Positions 34,303-44,120 of a stretch of 64,000 bases of DNA are shown here, piece after piece. Position 1 is the stretch's first letter. Each line of letters opens with the position of its first letter. The notes under the pieces were generated by a model. That model had not been told where the DNA came from, ran no database searches, and was given only the letters and a program-made list of their open reading frames with translations. A program made the position numbers and the translations under genes. Where the stretch lies: positions 1 through 64,000 of the forward strand of contig NZ_LGKG01000174.1 of assembly GCF_001294335.1 (NCBI RefSeq), in the 5' to 3' direction. Source of the DNA: Streptomyces chattanoogensis. Its GTDB lineage: Bacteria > Actinomycetota > Actinomycetes > Streptomycetales > Streptomycetaceae.

Positions 34303-34352
34303 TTTACCTGTGCATTACACGTGTAAGCTTACAGTCGTTAGGCGAACGTTCG
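34303..34352. promoter_or_regulatory. Operator cluster before the P450 gene
   Basis: Three overlapping or adjacent perfect palindromes are present: TTACACGTGTAA (34315-34326), TGTAAGCTTACA (34322-34333) and CGAACGTTCG (34343-34352). A further TTAC half-site lies at 34304. The spacing of the TTAC half-sites suits side-by-side TetR dimers. The patch is AT-rich compared with its surroundings and must hold the P450 promoter. Confidence 0.6.
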
Positions 34353-34394
34353 ACTCATGGCGCACGCCCCTGCGGCGTGTGCGCACCAAGCGAG

Positions 34395-35630
34395 ATGAGC
34401 GAGATGACGATTTCCCCCACTGCTCCCGTCGGCACCGCCCCGGCGCCGCTCCCCGTCGAGCCCCCCACCGGCTGCCCCTTCGACCCTCCCACCGCCTTCG
34501 GCGCCCTGCGCACAGAGGAGCCGATCTCCAGGATCGCCCTCCCGGACGGGAGTTGGGCCTGGCTGGCCACCCGCTACAGCGACATCCGCGCGATCCTCGG
34601 AGACACCCGCTTCAGCTCCGACACCACCCTGCACGGCTACCCGCTCAGCGGTATGACCGGCGGCGGCAACACCCAGAACCGCGGCTTCATCCGCATGGAC
34701 CCGCCCGAGCACACCCGGCTGCGCCGGATGGTCACCCGGGAGTTCATGGTCAAGCGGGTCGAGGCGCTGCGCCCGGAGATCCAGCGCATCACCGACGAGC
34801 TGTGCGACGAGATGGCGCGCGGACAGGGCCCGGTGGACCTCGTCGAGGCGCTGGCCCTGCCGGTTCCGTCGCTGGTCATCAGCCTGCTGCTCGGCGTCCC
34901 CTACGACGACCACGAGGTCTTCCAGCGGCTCACCGGCACCCTGCTCTCCCGTACCGTCCCCGACGACGAGCGGGAAGCCGCCCGGGTCGAACTGCGGGAC
35001 TACCTGGACCAGTTGGTCACCGCCAAGGAAGCGGACCCGGGCGACGACATCCTCGGGCGGCTGATCACCGAACAGCAGCAAACCGGCGAGATCACCCACG
35101 ACGAGGTCGCCGCCTTCGCCGCCCTGCTGCTCATCGCCGGGCACGAGACCACCGCCAACATGATCGGCCTCAGCGCCCTGACCCTGATGCGCGACCCGGA
35201 GTCCGCCGCGCGGCTGCGCCAGGACCCCGGTCTGATCCGCGGCGCCGTCGAGGAGCTGCTGCGCTTCCACAGCATCATCCGCAACGGCCCGCGCCGGGTC
35301 GCCACCGCCGACATCGAGATCGACGGGCATCTCATCCGCGCCGGCGAGGGCGTCGTCGCGGCCGTACCGTCCGCCAACCGCGACGAGAGCGTCTTCGCCG
35401 ACGCCGACCGCCTCGACATCTGCCGCCCCAACGCCCAGCACCACGTCGCCTTCGGCTACGGCATCCACCAGTGCCTCGGCCAGGCGCTGGCCCGCGTCGA
35501 ACTCCAGGTGGTGATCGGCACGCTGCTGCGCCGCTTCCCCACGCTGCGGCCGGCCGTGCCGGTGGACGAGATCCCGTTCCGTACCGACATGGCGATCTAC
35601 GGCTGCCACGCGCTGCCCGTCACCTGGTGA
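34395..35630 (+). CDS. Cytochrome P450 (CYP105-like)
   Basis: This 411-residue class I P450 inserts oxygen into a small hydrophobic substrate using electrons from ferredoxin. The I-helix oxygen motif is AGHETTAN, the K-helix ELLRF, and the heme loop FGYGIHQCLGQALARVEL with the axial Cys at 360. The sequence pattern and the adjacent 3Fe-4S ferredoxin suggest CYP105 or a near relative, a family of broad xenobiotic and antibiotic-tailoring oxidases. I chose ATG 34395; GTG 34377 and ATG 34404 are also in frame. Confidence 0.92.
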   Translation: MSEMTISPTAPVGTAPAPLPVEPPTGCPFDPPTAFGALRTEEPISRIALPDGSWAWLATRYSDIRAILGDTRFSSDTTLHGYPLSGMTGGGNTQNRGFIRMDPPEHTRLRRMVTREFMVKRVEALRPEIQRITDELCDEMARGQGPVDLVEALALPVPSLVISLLLGVPYDDHEVFQRLTGTLLSRTVPDDEREAARVELRDYLDQLVTAKEADPGDDILGRLITEQQQTGEITHDEVAAFAALLLIAGHETTANMIGLSALTLMRDPESAARLRQDPGLIRGAVEELLRFHSIIRNGPRRVATADIEIDGHLIRAGEGVVAAVPSANRDESVFADADRLDICRPNAQHHVAFGYGIHQCLGQALARVELQVVIGTLLRRFPTLRPAVPVDEIPFRTDMAIYGCHALPVTW

Positions 35631-35713
35631 CCGGCCGGTCCCACGTCCCACGTCCCGGTCCCACCTCCCCGCCCGACGTCCCACGCCCCACGAACATCCA
35701 CGGAGTCACCGCC

Positions 35714-35905
35714 ATGAAGATCACCCTTGACGCCGACAAGTGCTGCGGCGCCGGCCAGTGTGTGCTGGTCGCCCCCGAGGTCTTCGACCAGCGCGACGAG
35801 GACGGCATCGTCGTGCTGCTCGACGCCGAGCCGCCCGCCGAGCAGCACGACGCGGTGCGCGAAGCCGCCGCCATCTGCCCGGCCGCCGTCATCGAGGTGC
35901 ACTGA
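35714..35905 (+). CDS. 3Fe-4S type ferredoxin
   Basis: This 63-residue ferredoxin is the electron donor of the P450. The cluster motif reads KCCGAGQCVLVAPEVF with the final ligand in AAICPAAVIEVH. The middle position that would bind a fourth iron is not Cys, as in P450-linked 3Fe-4S ferredoxins. It starts 83 bases after the P450 and its stop overlaps the reductase start as TGATG. Confidence 0.92.
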   Translation: MKITLDADKCCGAGQCVLVAPEVFDQRDEDGIVVLLDAEPPAEQHDAVREAAAICPAAVIEVH

Positions 35906-37134
35906 TGACCGCCCGGCCCATCGCCGTCGTCGGCGCTTCGGCCGCCGGGCTCGCCGCCGCCGAGGCGCTGCGGCGCTCCGGCTGGACCGGCCCGCTCACC
36001 CTCATCGGCGACGAACCCCATCTGCCGTACGACCGGCCGCCGCTGTCCAAACAGCTGCTGCACGGCGCATGGGAACCGGAGCGCCTGCTGCTGCGCACCG
36101 AGGAGCAACTCGCCCCGCTCGACCTCGATCTGCGGCTCGGCACCCGCGCGACCGGCCTCGATACGGCCACCCGCACCCTCACCCTGGACGGCGGCGAGCG
36201 CCTGGCCTGCGTCGGAGTGATCATCGCGACCGGTGTGGCGGCCCGCACGCTGCCCGGCACCGAGGACATCGCCGGGGTGCACACCCTGCGCACCCTCGAC
36301 GACGCGCTGGCCCTGCGTGCCCGGCTCACCGGCACCGGCCGCCGCCTGGTGATCGTCGGCAACGGCGTCCTGGGCTGCGAAGCGGCCGCGGTGGCACGGG
36401 AGCTGGGGCATCATGTCACCCTCGTCGGCGTCGAGCCGACACCGATGGCCGCGGCCGTCGGCACCGAGGTCGGCGAGCTGCTGGCCGAGGAACACCGGGC
36501 GCACGGCGTGACGCTGCGTACGGGAGCAGTGGACGGCTTCGAGGCGGACGAGCACGGCGTCACCGGCGTACGGCTGGCCGACAGTGGCCTGCTGCCCGCC
36601 GACACCGTGCTCCTCGCCATCGGCTCCACACCCGCCGTCGGCTGGCTGGCCGGCGACCCCGCCCTGGACACCTCCGACGGGCTGCGCTGCGACGCGTACT
36701 GCGCCGCCGCGCCCGGCATCTACGCCGCGGGCGATGTGGCCCGCTGGGAACACCCCGTGCACGGCCGGCCGCTGCGCTTCGAGCACCGCATGAACGCCGC
36801 CGAGCAGGGCATGGCGGCGGCCAGGAATCTGCTGGCCGAACTGGGCGAGAGCGGGGAACGCAAGGAGTTCGCGCCCGTCCCGTACTTCTGGTCCGACCAG
36901 TACGCGCTCAAGATCCAGGCGTACGGCATCCTCACCGGCGCCGACCGGGTCGAAGCCGCCCTCCTGGACAAGGAGGAGCGCCGCGTCGCCGCGCTCTACG
37001 GGAGCGGCGGTCTGGCCACCGGAGTGCTCGCCATCGGCCTCCCGCCCCGCCAGGTCCGCACCCTGCGCGCGGTGATCGCCGCCCCGCTGCCCTGGGAGGA
37101 GGCCCACCCACGGCTGCTCGCCGCACTCGGCTGA
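35905..37134 (+). CDS. FAD-dependent ferredoxin reductase
   Basis: This 409-residue flavoprotein passes electrons from NAD(P)H to the ferredoxin. It has an N-terminal FAD dinucleotide fold (VVGASAAGLAAAEAL), the PYDRPPLSKQLL segment of the rhodocoxin/putidaredoxin-reductase family, a second fold for NAD(P)H (LVIVGNGVLGCEAAAVARELG) and GIYAAGDVARWEHP. The C-terminal reductase domain contains FWSDQYALKIQAYG. Translational coupling to the ferredoxin gene makes this a full P450 electron chain in one operon. Confidence 0.92.
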   Translation: MTARPIAVVGASAAGLAAAEALRRSGWTGPLTLIGDEPHLPYDRPPLSKQLLHGAWEPERLLLRTEEQLAPLDLDLRLGTRATGLDTATRTLTLDGGERLACVGVIIATGVAARTLPGTEDIAGVHTLRTLDDALALRARLTGTGRRLVIVGNGVLGCEAAAVARELGHHVTLVGVEPTPMAAAVGTEVGELLAEEHRAHGVTLRTGAVDGFEADEHGVTGVRLADSGLLPADTVLLAIGSTPAVGWLAGDPALDTSDGLRCDAYCAAAPGIYAAGDVARWEHPVHGRPLRFEHRMNAAEQGMAAARNLLAELGESGERKEFAPVPYFWSDQYALKIQAYGILTGADRVEAALLDKEERRVAALYGSGGLATGVLAIGLPPRQVRTLRAVIAAPLPWEEAHPRLLAALG

Positions 37135-37188
37135 CCGGTCACGGGGGACGGTGCCTGATCACGAAGGCCGGTGCCCGATCATGGGGAC

Positions 37189-39636
37189 ATGACCGACTCG
37201 TACGTCCGGGTGCGCGGCGCCCGTGAGCACAACCTCCGCCAGGTCGATGTGGACATCCCGAGGGACGCGCTGGTCGCGTTCACCGGGGTGTCCGGATCCG
37301 GCAAGTCCTCGCTCGCCTTCGGCACCCTCTACGCCGAGGCCCAGCGCCGCTACTTCGAGTCGGTCGCCCCCTATGCCCGCCGGCTGATCCACCAGGTCGG
37401 CGCCCCCAAGGTCGAGGACATCACCGGGCTGCCGCCCGCCGTCGCGCTGGAGCAGCGGCGCTCCGCGCCGACCTCCCGGTCCTCCCTGGGGACCGTCACC
37501 ACCCTCTCCAACACCCTGCGGATGCTCTTCTCCCGCGCCGGCGACTACCCGGAGGGCGCCGCGGAACGGCTCGACTCCGACGCCTTCTCACCCAACACGA
37601 CGGCCGGTGCCTGCCCGGAGTGTCACGGCCTGGGCACCGTCCACCACGTCACGGAGGCCTCACTCGTCCCCGACCCGGCCCTCTCCCTCAGGGACGGAGC
37701 CATCGCCGCGTGGCCGGGTGCCTGGCAGGGCAAGAACCTCCGCGACATCCTCGCCACCCTCGGGCACGACATCGACCGGCCCTGGCGCGAACTGCCGCAG
37801 GCGGACCGCGAGTGGATCCTGTTCACCGACGAACAGCCGGTCGTCACCGTCCACCCGGTACGCGAGGCGGGCCGCATCCAGCGCCCGTACAAGGGCCAGT
37901 ACATGAGCGCACGGCGGTACGTCCTGCACACCTTCGCCGACTCCAAGAGCGAGACGCTGCGCAAGCGCGTCCAGCGCTTCATGGTGTCCGACGACTGCCC
38001 GGTGTGCGACGGGCGGCGGCTGCGCCCCGAGGCGCTGGCCGTCACCTTCGAAGGACGGGACATCGCCGAGCTCGCCGGACTGCCGCTGGCCGCGCTCGCC
38101 GAGACGCTGCGGCCCGCCGCCGCCCGCACGGACGACGCGGACGTGGCCGCCCCGCTCGCCCGCGACCTCGTCACCCGCATCGAGATCCTCACCGAGCTGG
38201 GCCTGGGCTACCTCAGCATGGACCGCCCCGCGCCCACCCTCTCGCCCGGGGAACTGCAGCGGCTGCGGCTGGCCACCCAGCTGCGCTCCGGCCTCTTCGG
38301 CGTCGTCTACGTCCTCGACGAGCCGTCCGCCGGACTGCACCCCGCCGACACCCGGGCCCTGCTCACCGTCCTGCACCGGCTCAAGGACGCCGGGAACTCC
38401 CTCTTCGTCGTCGAGCACGACATGGACCTCGTACGGCGCGCCGACTGGCTCGTGGACGTCGGGCCGCGGGCCGGGGAACACGGCGGGCGGGTGCTGCACA
38501 GCGGCCCGGTCGCCGGCCTCGCCCAGGTCGCGGAATCCGCCACCCGCCGTTTTCTGTTCGACTCCGGGGAGTACCCGCGGCACCGGGAGCCGCGCGAGCC
38601 CACCGGACTGCTGCGCCTCGAAGGCATCACCCTGCACAACCTCCGCGCCCTGGACGCGGAATTTCCGCTCGGCGTCTTCACGGCCGTCACCGGGGTCTCC
38701 GGGTCCGGCAAATCCACCCTTGTCACCCGCGTGCTCGCGGACGCGGTCACCGGCCACCTGGGCGCGGGCCCCGAGGACGACGAGGAAACCGGCGCCCGCC
38801 CCACCGCGGAACTGGCCGCCGCGAAGGGCCTGGCGGCCGTGGACCGCCTCGTCCGCGTCGACCAGAAGCCGATCGGGCGGACGCCCCGCTCCAACCTCGC
38901 CACCTACACCGGGCTGTTCGACACCGTACGGAAGGTCTTCGCCGCCACCGACGCGGCGCGCGCCCGCGGCTACACCGCCGGGCGCTTCTCCTTCAACGTC
39001 ACCGGCGGCCGCTGCGAGACCTGCCAGGGCGAGGGCTTCGTCGCCGTGGAGCTGCTGTTCCTCCCCGGCACCTACGCGCCCTGCACCGCCTGCCACGGCG
39101 CCCGCTACAACCCCGGGACGCTGGAGATCACCTACCGGGACCGCACCATCGCCGACGTCCTGGCGATGACCGTCGACACCGCCGCCGACTTCCTCGCCGA
39201 CCTCCCGGCCGCCGCCCGCAGCCTGCGCACCCTCCAGGACGTCGGCCTGGGCTATCTGCGCCTCGGCCAGCCCGCGACCGAACTCTCCGGCGGCGAGGCC
39301 CAGCGCATCAAGCTCGCCACCGAACTCCAGCGGACCCGCCGCGGCCACACCCTCTACCTCCTCGACGAGCCCACCACCGGACTGCACCCCGCCGACACCG
39401 AGGTGCTGCTCCGTCAGCTGCACGGCCTGGTGGACGCGGGCCACACCGTCGTGGTCGTCGAGCACGACATGGGGGTGGTCGCGGGCGCCGACCACGTCAT
39501 CGACCTGGGTCCCGGCGGCGGCGCGGCCGGCGGCCGGATCGTCGCCGCGGGCACCCCCGCCGAGGTGGCGGCCGCCGCCGGCAGCCGTACGGCGCCCTAC
39601 CTGGCCCGACGGAGGGCGCGGCCGGAGCCGTCTTGA
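37189..39636 (+). CDS. UvrA paralogue (excinuclease-type ABC ATPase)
   Basis: This 815-residue protein is a shortened UvrA-like double ABC ATPase; genuine UvrA is about 950-1000 residues. It has two Walker A motifs ([13 protein letters not shown] and [12 protein letters not shown]), UvrA signatures ([17 protein letters not shown] and [17 protein letters not shown]), and zinc-finger Cys pairs (CETCQGEGF with CTACHG). The [19 protein letters not shown] word of the family is also present. The UvrB-binding region appears reduced, as in class II/III UvrA proteins linked to self-resistance against DNA-active antibiotics. It follows the P450 cassette by 54 bases. Confidence 0.88.
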   Translation: MTDSYVRVRGAREHNLRQVDVDIPRDALVAFTGVSGSGKSSLAFGTLYAEAQRRYFESVAPYARRLIHQVGAPKVEDITGLPPAVALEQRRSAPTSRSSLGTVTTLSNTLRMLFSRAGDYPEGAAERLDSDAFSPNTTAGACPECHGLGTVHHVTEASLVPDPALSLRDGAIAAWPGAWQGKNLRDILATLGHDIDRPWRELPQADREWILFTDEQPVVTVHPVREAGRIQRPYKGQYMSARRYVLHTFADSKSETLRKRVQRFMVSDDCPVCDGRRLRPEALAVTFEGRDIAELAGLPLAALAETLRPAAARTDDADVAAPLARDLVTRIEILTELGLGYLSMDRPAPTLSPGELQRLRLATQLRSGLFGVVYVLDEPSAGLHPADTRALLTVLHRLKDAGNSLFVVEHDMDLVRRADWLVDVGPRAGEHGGRVLHSGPVAGLAQVAESATRRFLFDSGEYPRHREPREPTGLLRLEGITLHNLRALDAEFPLGVFTAVTGVSGSGKSTLVTRVLADAVTGHLGAGPEDDEETGARPTAELAAAKGLAAVDRLVRVDQKPIGRTPRSNLATYTGLFDTVRKVFAATDAARARGYTAGRFSFNVTGGRCETCQGEGFVAVELLFLPGTYAPCTACHGARYNPGTLEITYRDRTIADVLAMTVDTAADFLADLPAAARSLRTLQDVGLGYLRLGQPATELSGGEAQRIKLATELQRTRRGHTLYLLDEPTTGLHPADTEVLLRQLHGLVDAGHTVVVVEHDMGVVAGADHVIDLGPGGGAAGGRIVAAGTPAEVAAAAGSRTAPYLARRRARPEPS

Positions 39637-39718
39637 CGGTCCGCTAATGTACGCAGGTCAGATCACCAGGCATCACCACGGCGCAGCAGTGCGCAGCACC
39701 ACGAAGGGGGCACCTCTG

Positions 39719-39931
39719 ATGGCAGACATCGAGAAGGCCAAGGCGGCATTCGCCCGGTTCGACGCGGACGGCGACGGCCAGGTCACGCCGGACGAGTTCA
39801 AGCGGGCCATGGCAGCGATGGGCGACATGTACGCCAACGGCCCGATGGCCGAGGCGGTCCTCAAGTCCAAGGACATCGACGGCGACGGAAAGATGTCCTT
39901 CGACGAGTTCTGGGCGTCCCTGCAGAAGTAG
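39719..39931 (+). CDS. EF-hand calcium-binding protein
   Basis: This 70-residue protein has two EF-hands, DADGDGQVTPDEF (about residues 16-28) and DIDGDGKMSFDEF (about 53-65). Both 12-residue loops carry Asp at positions 1, 3 and 5 and Glu at 12, so both should bind calcium. It resembles the small CabC-type proteins of streptomycetes that buffer calcium and affect aerial growth. AAGGGGG precedes the ATG. Confidence 0.9.
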   Translation: MADIEKAKAAFARFDADGDGQVTPDEFKRAMAAMGDMYANGPMAEAVLKSKDIDGDGKMSFDEFWASLQK

Positions 39932-39962
39932 GACCGACCCCGCCGCACCCCCTTCCCGGCGG

Positions 39963-40880
39963 TCAGGCCCGTTCGCCCGCGGCCGCGCGCAGCGCCGCCA
40001 GCCCGCGGGCGATCGGGGGCCGGCGCTCGCTGCCGCGCCGTACGGCCGCCATGAACCGCCGCACCGGGACGGGCTCGCCGCGCAGCGGCACCCGGACGAC
40101 CCGGTCCCGGTAGCCGTCCGGCACCGGCGCCAGCCGCGGCAGCAGGCAGATTCCGCAGCCATGGGCGACCAGGGCCGCGATCGCGGACCAGTCCACCGCG
40201 TTGTGCCGCACCCGCGGGGTGAAACCGGCGGCCGCGCAGGCGGCCAGCAGCAGTTGATGCTGATCGGCCGGATCGCCCGCCCGGATCCAGCACTCCTCGG
40301 CGGCCTCCGCCAGCGTCACCCCGCCCGCCGTCCGCCCGCCGAACCGGTGCCCGGCCGGCACCAGCAGATCCTGCGGCTCCTGAAGAACCGGCAGTTGGGT
40401 GAAGCGGGCGTCGCCCGGGGGCGGGCCGCCCGGCGTCGGAATCACGACGGCGATGTCCGCCCGGCCCGCCAGCAGCAGATCGAAGCGGTTCTCGCCCGGG
40501 TCCTCGCCGATCTCCACCGCCAGCCGCGGCTCTTCGCGGCGCAGCCGCTCCGCCGCCGGCGCCAGCACCCCCGTGATCGCGGTCGCCACCCCCGTCATCC
40601 GCAGCCGCCCGGCCACCCCGTCCGCATACCCGGCCAGATCCGCACGGGCCTCCTCCCAGCGCGCGAACAGCGCATCGGCATGCCCGAGCAGCGCCAGCGC
40701 CGCCGGGGTGAGCCGCACCCGGCGGCCCGCCGGCTCCAGCAGCTCCAGACCGAGCCGCGCGGAGAGCTGGCGCAGCTGCTGGGAGACCGTCGACGGCGTC
40801 AGATGCAGCGCCTGGGCGGTCGCGGTGACGGTGCCCTGCTCGTGCAGGACGCGGAGGGTCTGCAGCCGGGGGTCGATCAT
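39963..40880 (-). CDS. LysR family transcriptional regulator
   Basis: This 305-residue LysR protein has the N-terminal helix-turn-helix (LQTLRVLHEQGTVTATAQAL, HLTPSTVSQQLRQLSARLG) and a substrate-binding domain in two lobes. It diverges from the LysE-type exporter by 85 bases, the classical arrangement of LysG/ArgP with LysE. It probably activates the exporter when an amino acid accumulates. Confidence 0.9.
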   Translation of the reverse strand: MIDPRLQTLRVLHEQGTVTATAQALHLTPSTVSQQLRQLSARLGLELLEPAGRRVRLTPAALALLGHADALFARWEEARADLAGYADGVAGRLRMTGVATAITGVLAPAAERLRREEPRLAVEIGEDPGENRFDLLLAGRADIAVVIPTPGGPPPGDARFTQLPVLQEPQDLLVPAGHRFGGRTAGGVTLAEAAEECWIRAGDPADQHQLLLAACAAAGFTPRVRHNAVDWSAIAALVAHGCGICLLPRLAPVPDGYRDRVVRVPLRGEPVPVRRFMAAVRRGSERRPPIARGLAALRAAAGERA

Positions 40881-40965
40881 GCGCCGATCGTACGGTGATG
40901 CCGCACGGTACCGGGCGGAAGTATTCGATGGACCCGCACGATGACGGCCACCGATGCTGGCCCGC

Positions 40966-41616
40966 ATGACCGAGACACAGGAACTCCTGACCCAGTCGTT
41001 TCTGCCGGGACTGTGGGCGGGATATGCGGTGGCCGTGCCCGTCGGGGCGCTGGCCGTGCTGCTGGTGAGCGTGACGGCCCGGACGTCGTTCCGGGTCGGC
41101 ATCGCGGCCGCGCTCGGGGTGGGCACCGCAGACGCGTGCTACGCGCTGATCGCGGTTGCCGGGGGCGCCGCCGTCGCGCACGCCGTCGCCCCGGTGGCGG
41201 GCCCGCTCCGCGCGCTGGCCGCGGCGGTCCTGCTCGGCATGGCGATACGGACCGCCGTAGGGGCGCTGCGCCCACGGGACGGAAAGGCAGCGCCCGGCCC
41301 GGAGCGGCACGCCCTGGGACGCCCGCTCCGGGCCTATCTCGCCTTCTTGGGGCTGACGTTGGCGAACCCCTGGACGATCATCTACTTCTCCGCGCTGGTC
41401 CTCGCCGGCGGTGCCGGCGCCGGCACCGGGTTCGCAGCCAAGACGGTCTTCGTCGCCGCCGTCCTCATCGCCTCGATGAGCTGGCAGCTCTTTCTGGCCG
41501 CGAGCGGAGCCGCACTGGGCAGGACGCTGACCGGCCCACGGGGGCGGGCCGTCACCGCTCTGGTCTCCGCCGTGGTGGTCGCGGCACTGGCGGTCGGCCT
41601 GCTGCTGCCCGGCTGA
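40966..41616 (+). CDS. LysE family amino-acid exporter
   Basis: This 216-residue inner-membrane protein has about six helices and belongs to the LysE/RhtB superfamily. Typical parts are GYAVAVPVGALAVLLVSVTA in helix 1, GIAAALGVGTADACYALIA in helix 2 and GLTLANPWTIIYFSAL with the conserved NP. The start at 40966 is the second of two near ATGs. Export of a basic or neutral amino acid under the divergent LysR regulator is likely. Confidence 0.88.
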   Translation: MTETQELLTQSFLPGLWAGYAVAVPVGALAVLLVSVTARTSFRVGIAAALGVGTADACYALIAVAGGAAVAHAVAPVAGPLRALAAAVLLGMAIRTAVGALRPRDGKAAPGPERHALGRPLRAYLAFLGLTLANPWTIIYFSALVLAGGAGAGTGFAAKTVFVAAVLIASMSWQLFLAASGAALGRTLTGPRGRAVTALVSAVVVAALAVGLLLPG

Positions 41617-41632
41617 TCCGGCGCCCGCTGGT

Positions 41633-44008
41633 CTACCGCCCGGCCGAGGCGCCCACCGGCGGCGGTGCGGCCCGGTCGCCGGTGCCCCACCGGGACGGCT
41701 TCGGCCCCACGGAGAAGGCCAGTTCGCGGCCCGTCCGCAGATCACCGGTGGTGAGGTAGGTCCGGTCCCGCGCGGCGCCGTCCAGGCGGACGGACTGGAT
41801 GTACCGGTCGGCGGACGACGTACCGGGCGCGGTGACGGTGAAGTGCCCGGCCGGGAAGTAGCGCCGGTCCAGCGTCAGATCCACCCGGTCGAAGACCGGT
41901 GTGCTCAGCCCCCAGCTGTCGGTGCCCGGCTGCACCGGGAACACCCCGATCGACGAGAGCACCATCCACGCCGACATCGTCCCCAGGTCGTCGTTCCCGG
42001 TCATCCCGGACGGGGTGTCGGTGAACAGCGTCAGCGCCGCGTGCACCACATCCGTCGTCTTCCAGGGACGCCCGGTGGACAGGTAGGTGTACGGCGCGAT
42101 GAGGTCGGGCTCGTTCTGCGGGTTGTACTTGTCGGCGTTGTAGTAGTCGTACGGCCCGTTGACCCACACCTCGCGGGCCGTCTTCTCCGGGTCCGCCAGC
42201 AGTTGCCGGTAGGCGAAGAAGGAATCCAGCCGCCGGTCCGCCGCATCCTTGCCGCCGATCAGCCCGATCATCCCCGGCAGGTCCTGCGGCACCAGCCACT
42301 GGTACTGCCACGCCGTGCCCTCGTGAAAACCCTCGCTCTTGGCGGGATCGGCGGGCCCGGTGAAGGCGCCCTCGGCGTCCCGGGCCCGGAAGAACCCGGT
42401 CGAACGGTCGAAGATCCTGCGGTAGTTCTGCGCGCGGGCCGCATACCGCCCGGCGTCCGCCGGATGCCCCAGATCGCGCGCCATCTGCGCCAGCATCGCA
42501 TCGGACAGCGCGTACTCCAGCGTCGCCGAGGCACCGTGGTCGAAGTCGGAGTCGCCGGGCTTGGTATGCGGCCGGCCCTTGAGATACGGGACGAAGCCGG
42601 CCTTGAGGTACTCGGCGTCGGCCTCCCGCCCGAGGGCGGGCGAACCGGCGGGCGGCACCCCGTCGGCGTTCTTCCTCAGCGCCGCATACACCTCCTCCTC
42701 GTGGCCCGCCAGCAGCCCCTGCTGATAGGCATTGGTGAGGAACGGTGTGACCGGATCGCCCGTCATGATGTTCGTCTCGACCGTGCCGTAGCCCCACTTG
42801 GGCAGCCAGCCGCTCTCCTTGTCGATCCGCAGCACCGACAGCGCCATGTCGCGGGACTCGCGCGGTGCCAGCAGGGCGAGCAGCTGCGCCTGGGTGCGGT
42901 AGGTGTCCCACAGCGACCAGTTCTGGTAGTAGGTGAAGCCGTTCGCCCGGTGGATCTTCCGGTCCCAGCCCGTGTAGCGGCCGTCCGCATCGCTGCCGAT
43001 GTTCGGCGCGAGGAAGGACCGGTAGAGGGAGGAGTAGAAGGTGCGGCGCAGGGTCCGGTCGCCGCCCTGTGTCCGGACCAGGCCCAGCCGCCGCTCCCAG
43101 GCGGCATCGGCCGCGGCCCTCGTCCGGTCGAAGGAACCCCCGCCCTCGGCATGCAGATTGCGGGTCGCGCCCGCCGCATCGACGTAACTGAGCGCCGTGG
43201 TGGCCTCGACCGTACGGTCCTTGCGGGTGTCGAAGCGGGCGTAGGCCCCGTGCCGTCCGCTCGCCGTGGACCCCCGCGACCCGGCCGTCACCTTGTCGCC
43301 GTCCCAGGTCCCGTACGACGCGAACGGCCGGTCGAAGCGGGTGATCGTGTAGACGGTGTACGGCTCGGTGTCCTGGCAGAAGCCGCGGCCGGTGAGGGCG
43401 GTGCGGATGGTGCGGGAGTCCAGCACCTCGACGCGGGTGGAGACCGTCCTGTGCAGCGACTGGCCCGCGTTGAGCAGCACATTGGCCTTGTCGGTGGCGG
43501 GGAAGGTGTAGCGCTGTCTGCCGGTGCGGGCGGTGGCGGTCAGTTCGGCCGTGATCCCGCCGTACGACGTCAGCCCCACGCGGTAGTAGCCGGGCCGGGC
43601 CGACTCGTCGTCATGGCGGTAGGCGGATGCATACTTCGCATAGTCGGTCTCGGTGATGTCGCCCGTGGTGGGCAGCACCGGCAGATCGCCGCCCAGCCCG
43701 CAGCCCACCCCGGAGGCATGGACGGAGCTGAAGCCGCGGATGCGGTCGTCGTCGTAGTCGTAGCCGGTGGTGTGGCCGGTGTCGGGGGAGAGCTGCACCA
43801 TGCCGAACGGGACGGCGGCCCCGGGGTAGGTGTTGCCGTCGTTCCGGCTGCCGATGAATGGATTGACCAGATCGGCGAGCGGGCCGTCGCCGGGCGGCGC
43901 GGCGTGCGCGGCGGGAACGGTGAGGGTGCTCCCGGCGAGGGCGGCGGCCAGCACCGCTCCCGCGGTACGCAGCCGGTGACGACCGGGGCGACGTCTGAGC
44001 CATGACAT
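41633..44008 (-). CDS. Secreted GH92 family alpha-mannosidase
   Basis: This 791-residue secreted glycosidase belongs to GH92, exo-acting calcium-dependent alpha-mannosidases that trim N-glycans or yeast mannan. A signal peptide ends at AAHAAPP. The N-terminal beta domain starts LVNPFIGSRNDGNTYPGAAV. The catalytic barrel carries the family motifs FYSSLYRSFLAPN, NWSLWDTYRTQAQL, GTAWQYQWLVPQDL and GNDDLGTMSAWMVLSSIG. It stands alone behind a perfect 12-bp palindrome that may bind a LacI-type repressor. Confidence 0.92.
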   Translation of the reverse strand: MSWLRRRPGRHRLRTAGAVLAAALAGSTLTVPAAHAAPPGDGPLADLVNPFIGSRNDGNTYPGAAVPFGMVQLSPDTGHTTGYDYDDDRIRGFSSVHASGVGCGLGGDLPVLPTTGDITETDYAKYASAYRHDDESARPGYYRVGLTSYGGITAELTATARTGRQRYTFPATDKANVLLNAGQSLHRTVSTRVEVLDSRTIRTALTGRGFCQDTEPYTVYTITRFDRPFASYGTWDGDKVTAGSRGSTASGRHGAYARFDTRKDRTVEATTALSYVDAAGATRNLHAEGGGSFDRTRAAADAAWERRLGLVRTQGGDRTLRRTFYSSLYRSFLAPNIGSDADGRYTGWDRKIHRANGFTYYQNWSLWDTYRTQAQLLALLAPRESRDMALSVLRIDKESGWLPKWGYGTVETNIMTGDPVTPFLTNAYQQGLLAGHEEEVYAALRKNADGVPPAGSPALGREADAEYLKAGFVPYLKGRPHTKPGDSDFDHGASATLEYALSDAMLAQMARDLGHPADAGRYAARAQNYRRIFDRSTGFFRARDAEGAFTGPADPAKSEGFHEGTAWQYQWLVPQDLPGMIGLIGGKDAADRRLDSFFAYRQLLADPEKTAREVWVNGPYDYYNADKYNPQNEPDLIAPYTYLSTGRPWKTTDVVHAALTLFTDTPSGMTGNDDLGTMSAWMVLSSIGVFPVQPGTDSWGLSTPVFDRVDLTLDRRYFPAGHFTVTAPGTSSADRYIQSVRLDGAARDRTYLTTGDLRTGRELAFSVGPKPSRWGTGDRAAPPPVGASAGR

Positions 44009-44031
44009 GGGTTCACGAACCTCCGGATGCC

Positions 44032-44043
44032 GACAACGTTGTC
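44032..44043. promoter_or_regulatory. GACAACGTTGTC palindrome before the GH92 gene
   Basis: This perfect 12-bp palindrome lies 24 bases upstream of the GH92 start. Palindromes with a central ACGT of this size are usual for LacI-family sugar repressors in actinobacteria. No LacI gene is adjacent. Confidence 0.55.
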
Positions 44044-44108
44044 AGGGCGCGCTCATTCTTAGTTCCGGCCAGGTGCACGTCAAGAGGGCGGGGCCGCGGC
44101 CGGGCAAC

Positions 44109-44114
44109 TACCCT
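44109..44114 (+). promoter_or_regulatory. -10 box of a probably leaderless transcript
   Basis: TACCCT ends 6 bases before the GTG at 44121, and no ribosome site is present in between. Transcription would start at or next to the GTG, giving a leaderless message. Confidence 0.45.
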
Positions 44115-44120
44115 CGCCCT

